Shown: positions 59,844 through 64,000 of the stretch, piece after piece | Layout: every line of letters begins with the position of its first letter | Position numbering within the stretch: the stretch's first letter is position 1 | The notes under the pieces: generated by a model | Seen by the model: only the letters and a program-made list of their open reading frames with translations | What the model was told of the DNA's origin: nothing | Databases searched by the model: none | Made by a program: the position numbers and the translations under genes | Origin: Polaromonas sp. | GTDB lineage: Bacteria; Pseudomonadota; Gammaproteobacteria; Burkholderiales; Burkholderiaceae | Assembly: GCA_013823505.1 (NCBI GenBank) | Contig: PNMH01000010.1 | Coordinates: forward strand, 9,839 to 73,838 | Length of the DNA: 64,000 nucleotides | Reading direction: 5' to 3'

Positions 59844-62675
59844 GTGCTGTTGATCATCATCCTGCTGCCTCTCCTGCTGGGTACCCTGGTCACCTTGTGG
59901 CTCGGCTCCAGGTCCCGTTTGCTCACGGCGTTGGCGGCCGGGCTGGTCACGTTGACCAGCCTGTTGCTTTTGGTGTCCCACGCTCCGACCGTCATGGCTG
60001 GCGGTGTCGTGATGAACAGCTGGCAGTGGGTGCCCGAGATCGGATTGAACCTGGTGTTCAAGCTCGACGGCCTGTCGATGATGTTTGCCGGGCTCATCCT
60101 GTTCATCGGCCTGCTCATCGTCATCTACGCGCACTTCTACCTGAGCCCGAAAGACTCGGTGGCCAAGTTCTACAGCGAGATGATGCTGTTCATGGCCGCC
60201 ATGCTGGGCGTGGTGCTGTCCGACAACCTGCTGCTGTTGGTGGTGTTCTGGGAGCTCACCAGCCTGTCGTCTTTCTTGCTGGTGGGTTTCTGGAGCCACC
60301 GTGCCGATGCGCGCGCCGGCGCTCGCCAGGCGCTGGCCGTCACCGGCGGCGGTGGCCTGGCCATGCTGGGCGGCTTCGTGTTGCTGGGGCAGATCGCCGG
60401 CACCTACGAGATCAGCGCCATGCTCGGACAGGTGGCGCAGATCCAGGCCCACCCCATGTTCGTGCCCGCGCTGCTGCTCATCTTGCTGGGTTGCTTCACC
60501 AAGAGCGCGCAGTTCCCGTTTCACTTCTGGCTGCCCGACGCCATGGCCGCGCCAACCCCGGTGTCGGCCTACCTGCACTCGGCCACCATGGTCAAGGCCG
60601 GGGTGTTTTTGCTCATGCGGCTTTACCCGGTTCTGGCGGGCTCGGGCTGGTTCGAGGTGATCGTCACCACCACCGGCCTGGTGACCATGGTCTTCGCGGC
60701 CTTCATCGCCATCTTCAAACACGATCTCAAGGGTCTGCTCGCGTATTCCACCGTGAGCCATCTCGGCCTCATCACCTTCCTGGTCGGACTGGGCTCGCCG
60801 CTGGCCGCGGTCGCTGCTGTGTTCCACGTGCTGAACCACGCCACCTTCAAGGCCTCGCTCTTCATGATCGCGGGCATCGTCGACCACGAGACGCATTCGC
60901 GCGACATGCGCCAGCTCGGCGGCCTCTTCAAGCTCATGCCGTGGGTGGCCACGCTGTCCATGGTGGCTGCTGCGTCCATGGCCGGCGTGCCGCTGACCAA
61001 CGGTTTTCTGTCGAAGGAGATGTTCCTCACCGAGGCGGTGGTGGGCACGGCCGGTGTGTGGGCCTGGCTGGTGCCGGTGGCGGTTACGTTGGGCAGTGTC
61101 TTCAGCGTGGGTTATTCGGTGCGCTTCATCCACGACACGTATTTCAACGGACCGATCGGCGATGTGCCCAACCAGCATCCGCACGAACCCCCGCTGGGCA
61201 TGAAGCTGCCGTCGATGCTGCTGGTGACGATGTGCATCGTGGTCGGCCTGTTGCCCGCGCTCACCTTTGGCCCGCTGGTCGATGTGGCTGCCACCGCGCT
61301 GGCAGGCAAGCCGCTGCCGGACTACAAGCTCTCGATCTGGCACGGTTTCAACTTGCCGCTGCTCATGAGCGTGATCGCGCTGGCGGCCGGAGCCGGGCTG
61401 TATTTCTGGCTCGCGCGCGGCAAGTGGCTGCACCGCATCAGCTCCGAAAACTGGTTCGGTCCGGCCACCGGGCGCCAGATGTTCGAGGGCTTGATCGATG
61501 GCCTGTTTGCAATGGCGGGCCGCATCTCGACCCGCTTGGAAAACGGTTCACTTCAGCGCTATGTGGCGTGGCTGCTGGGAGCCGCGCTGGTGATGGCCGC
61601 CATTCCACTGGCCGGCAGCAACATCGGCACCGGTGACCGTGAATTGATGGCTGCACCACCGCTGGCCATCGCGATCTGGCTTCTGCTGCTGGCCACTTGT
61701 GTGGCGATAGCGCTCACGCACCGCGAGCGCTTCCAGACCGTGGTGCTGGTGGGTGTGGTGGGGCTGGTCACGGCGCTCACCTTCGTGAGCCTGTCCGCAC
61801 CCGACCTGGCGCTCACCCAGTTGTCGGTGGAGGTGGTGTCCACCGTGCTCTTGCTCATGGGTCTGGCCCTTCTGCCGCAGCGTTCACCCAAGGAAACGAA
61901 GGCGGTGCACCGCCTGGGCCACGTGGCGCTGGCGCTCACCGCCGGTGCAGCCATGGCGGGTCTGGCCTGGCTGGTGCTCACGCGCGACTTCGAGTCCATC
62001 TCCTGGTACTTCCTCGAAAAATCCATCCCGCTCGGTGGAGGCACCAACGTGGTCAACGTGATTCTGGTGGACTTCCGCGGCTACGACACTTTTGGCGAGA
62101 TCACCGTGCTGGGCATCGCCGCCCTGGGCGTGCTCTCGCTCATGGAAGGCATGCGCATGCGCCGTCCGACGGTCGATCCTGATGGCCGCACCTGGACCTT
62201 TGCCGCGCAGCCGCTGTTGCTGCGCGTGGCGGCGTCGGTGGTGCTGCCGCTGGCACTCGTCTTCACGGTCTATATCTTCATGCGCGGCCACAACCTGCCC
62301 GGCGGCGGCTTCATCGCCGGCTTGATCACCGCGGTGGCGCTGGTGCTGCAGTTCATGGCGTTGGGGCAGACCCGGGCCGAGGCGCTGCTGCGGGCAGACG
62401 GTGGTCGCCGTTTCGTGGTCTGGATCGGCGCGGGTGTGGGCATTGCCGGGTTGACCGGTGTGGGCTCCTTCCTGTTCGGCCGACCCTTCCTCACCAGCGC
62501 GCACGGTCACCCCCATTTGCCCTTGCTGGGTGAGCTGCCTTTTGCGTCAGCCGCGCTGTTCGACCTGGGTGTTTACTTCACCGTGGTGGGCGCCACGCTG
62601 CTGACCATCTCGGTGCTGGGCACCGTGTCGCGGGAAACGTCCGCGCCTGTTCAACCGTCCAGGAGTGCAACATGA
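59844..62675 (+). CDS. mrpA: Mrp-type sodium/proton antiporter subunit A fused to MrpB
   Basis: A 943-residue membrane protein. The N-terminal two thirds is MrpA (NuoL-like) with AAPTPVSAYLHSATMVKAG and the lysine and histidine residues of the proton path. From about residue 740, DFRGYDTFGEITVLGIAALGV and later FIMRGH-type sequence (FMRGHNLPGGGFIAGL) mark the MrpA tail and a fused MrpB domain, as in group-2 Mrp operons. The Mrp complex expels sodium and tolerates alkali. GTG at 59844 has a GAGAGA site; a GTG at 59802 would add 14 polar residues. It overlaps mrpC by 4 nt. Confidence 0.92.
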   Translation: MLLIIILLPLLLGTLVTLWLGSRSRLLTALAAGLVTLTSLLLLVSHAPTVMAGGVVMNSWQWVPEIGLNLVFKLDGLSMMFAGLILFIGLLIVIYAHFYLSPKDSVAKFYSEMMLFMAAMLGVVLSDNLLLLVVFWELTSLSSFLLVGFWSHRADARAGARQALAVTGGGGLAMLGGFVLLGQIAGTYEISAMLGQVAQIQAHPMFVPALLLILLGCFTKSAQFPFHFWLPDAMAAPTPVSAYLHSATMVKAGVFLLMRLYPVLAGSGWFEVIVTTTGLVTMVFAAFIAIFKHDLKGLLAYSTVSHLGLITFLVGLGSPLAAVAAVFHVLNHATFKASLFMIAGIVDHETHSRDMRQLGGLFKLMPWVATLSMVAAASMAGVPLTNGFLSKEMFLTEAVVGTAGVWAWLVPVAVTLGSVFSVGYSVRFIHDTYFNGPIGDVPNQHPHEPPLGMKLPSMLLVTMCIVVGLLPALTFGPLVDVAATALAGKPLPDYKLSIWHGFNLPLLMSVIALAAGAGLYFWLARGKWLHRISSENWFGPATGRQMFEGLIDGLFAMAGRISTRLENGSLQRYVAWLLGAALVMAAIPLAGSNIGTGDRELMAAPPLAIAIWLLLLATCVAIALTHRERFQTVVLVGVVGLVTALTFVSLSAPDLALTQLSVEVVSTVLLLMGLALLPQRSPKETKAVHRLGHVALALTAGAAMAGLAWLVLTRDFESISWYFLEKSIPLGGGTNVVNVILVDFRGYDTFGEITVLGIAALGVLSLMEGMRMRRPTVDPDGRTWTFAAQPLLLRVAASVVLPLALVFTVYIFMRGHNLPGGGFIAGLITAVALVLQFMALGQTRAEALLRADGGRRFVVWIGAGVGIAGLTGVGSFLFGRPFLTSAHGHPHLPLLGELPFASAALFDLGVYFTVVGATLLTISVLGTVSRETSAPVQPSRSAT

Positions 62676-63013
62676 GCATGGAATTTCTCCTGGCCAGCGG
62701 CATCGGTTTTGTGACCGCCTGCGCGGCCTACCTGATGCTGCGCGGCCGAACTTTTTCGGTGGTGCTCGGCCTGTCGCTGTTCGGTTACGCCGTCAACGTG
62801 TTCCTGTTTGCGATCGGTCGGCTGTGGACCAACGCCCAGCCCATCCTGGTGGGTGAAGGCCCCGTGGCCGACCCGCTGCCGCAGGCGCTGGTGCTCACCG
62901 CGATCGTGATCGGTTTTGCCACCACCGGTTTCGTGATCGAACTTGCCCTGCGCAGCCGGCATGAGAGCGGTACCGACCACGTCGATGGTCGTGAGCCTGG
63001 AGGGCATCACTGA
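62672..63013 (+). CDS. mrpC: Mrp antiporter subunit C (NuoK-like)
   Basis: A 113-residue protein with three hydrophobic segments, the NuoK/MrpC fold: LMLRGRTFSVVLGLSLFGYAVNVF and DPLPQALVLTAIVIGFATTGF are characteristic. It overlaps mrpA by 4 nt and mrpD by 1 nt, consistent with assembly of one membrane complex. Confidence 0.93.
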   Translation: MSMEFLLASGIGFVTACAAYLMLRGRTFSVVLGLSLFGYAVNVFLFAIGRLWTNAQPILVGEGPVADPLPQALVLTAIVIGFATTGFVIELALRSRHESGTDHVDGREPGGHH

Positions 63014-64000
63014 TGTGGGACGTGATCAGTGCTTTCTGGTTGCAGCACGCGCCCGTGCTCTCGGTGCTGTTGCCCGTTTTCACCGCCGTGGTGCTGCTGC
63101 TCATCGGCGATCCGTCGGGCATGTCGGCGCAAGGGGGAGGGCACGACGACACCCGCCTGCGCTGGCGACGGCGCGTGTCCATGGCCTCGATGGTGTTGGG
63201 CGCCTTCATGGCCGCCAGCCTCGTGTGGCACGCCGCCCAGGGCGAACTGCTGGTCTACGAGTTGGGCGAGTGGCCCGCGCCGTTCGGCATCGTGCTGGTG
63301 GTGGACCGCCTCGCGGCGTTGATGGTGCTGCTCACTTACGCCGTGGCCGTGCCCGCCATGTGGTACGCCACCGGTGGCTGGGACACCCGGGGCCGGCACT
63401 TTCACGCGCTGTTCCAGTTCCAGCTCATGGGGCTGTGCGGCGCGTTCCTCACGGGTGACCTGTTCAACCTCTTCGTGTTTTTCGAGGTTCTGCTCATTGC
63501 TTCTTATGTGCTGCTGGTGCACGGGCAGGGCAGGGAGCGTTTCCGCATGGGTGTGCACTACGTGGTGCTCAACCTCGCGGCTTCGGGCCTGTTCCTGATC
63601 GGGCTGGGCATGGTCTACGCCGTCACCGGCACGCTCAACATGGCCGACGTGGGGCTGCGCGTGGGACAGCTCACGGGCGATGCCGCCCTGATCGCCCGCG
63701 CTGCGGCGCTGGTGCTGCTGGTGGTGTTCGGGTTGAAGGCGGCGATCGTCCCGCTGTACTTCTGGCTGCCCGCCACCTACGCCGCGGCCAGCGCGCCGGT
63801 GGCGGCGCTTTTTGCCATCATGACCAAGGTCGGCGTCTACAGCATCATCCGCGTGCACTGGGGGGTCTTCGGCGTGGAGGCGGGCGAAGCCGCGCTGGCG
63901 GTGCAAGGCTGGCTGCTGCCGCTGGCACTCACCACCAGCGTGCTTGGTGTGCTGGGCGCTCTCGCCGCGCACACCATGGCACGCCTGGTGGCCTACCTCA
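63013..64000 (+). CDS. mrpD: Mrp antiporter subunit D (NuoN/M-like), cut by the window edge
   Basis: The first 329 residues are visible. The protein starts MWDVISAFWLQHAPVLSVLL and carries FLTGDLFNLFVFFEVLLIASY, with the conserved glutamate, and VFGLKAAIVPLYFWLPATYAAASAPVAALFA, with the conserved lysine of proton-pumping subunits. The reading frame is open to the last base. The ATG overlaps the mrpC stop. The remaining mrpE, F and G are expected beyond the window. Confidence 0.93.
   Translation, partial: MWDVISAFWLQHAPVLSVLLPVFTAVVLLLIGDPSGMSAQGGGHDDTRLRWRRRVSMASMVLGAFMAASLVWHAAQGELLVYELGEWPAPFGIVLVVDRLAALMVLLTYAVAVPAMWYATGGWDTRGRHFHALFQFQLMGLCGAFLTGDLFNLFVFFEVLLIASYVLLVHGQGRERFRMGVHYVVLNLAASGLFLIGLGMVYAVTGTLNMADVGLRVGQLTGDAALIARAAALVLLVVFGLKAAIVPLYFWLPATYAAASAPVAALFAIMTKVGVYSIIRVHWGVFGVEAGEAALAVQGWLLPLALTTSVLGVLGALAAHTMARLVAYL

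Overview
The window is G+C-rich, gene-dense DNA from a betaproteobacterium, most likely Burkholderiales, family Comamonadaceae, and possibly Hydrogenophaga or a close relative. The genus is inferred. The grounds are the protocatechuate 4,5-cleavage genes, the abundance of Liv-type, TRAP and Bug transport proteins, a phasin, a histone-H1-like N-terminus on RpoD, and a DabAB inorganic-carbon system. No rRNA, tRNA, CRISPR array, insertion sequence or phage gene was seen. Both window edges cut genes: livF on the left and mrpD on the right.

Region 1 (1-12.9 kb) is aromatic-acid catabolism. A nine-gene leftward series runs from a crotonase at 9391 through a feruloyl-CoA-synthase-like ligase, a thiolase, an SDR dehydrogenase and a hot-dog thioesterase into a Liv-type ABC importer (LivK, LivH, fused LivM-LivG, LivF). 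Read together, these genes describe uptake of a phenylpropanoid-like acid, CoA activation, beta-oxidative shortening and release of a benzoate-type acid. Divergent from it are a metal-dependent amidohydrolase and a second acyl-CoA ligase, with a perfect 7-5-7 palindrome between the two units. A 2-hydroxychromene-2-carboxylate isomerase-like gene follows.

Region 2 (13.0-27.3 kb) continues the theme. Two near-duplicate TRAP binding proteins flank a divergent MetE-like methyltransferase; then come dctQ, dctM and an orphan Bug-type binding protein. A LysR regulator diverges from a protocatechuate 4,5-cleavage operon (ligJ, ligK, ligI, ligA, ligB, ligC) that opens with a leaderless periplasmic-binding-protein-like gene and closes with an aldo/keto reductase. 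The shortened aromatic acids from region 1 could feed this ring-cleavage pathway. No O-demethylase and no ligU-type tautomerase is present in the window.

Region 3 (27.3-33.9 kb) holds an LprI-like secreted protein, a Spy/CpxP-like lipoprotein with a CpxRA-like two-component pair, an orphan ArsA whose inter-domain linker is encoded by a palindromic repeat, and a two-gene unit (winged-helix protein plus AbiEii-like nucleotidyltransferase) behind a perfect 11-bp inverted repeat. That unit is the best candidate in the window for an undercharacterised toxin-antitoxin or defence module.

Region 4 (33.9-64 kb) is mostly core functions: rpoD and dnaG, an acyl-CoA synthetase, dabBA with a divergent LysR, gamma-glutamyltransferase, an SDR behind a LiuR-like operator, polyphosphate kinase 2, an iron-binding protein with a Fur-like promoter, a patatin lipoprotein and a phasin. 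A rightward run follows: deacetylase, thioesterase, nitroreductase, FKBP, a NhaD-like antiporter, a hydroxyacid reductase, rmuC and an MFS carrier. The window ends in an Mrp antiporter operon with a fused MrpA/MrpB.
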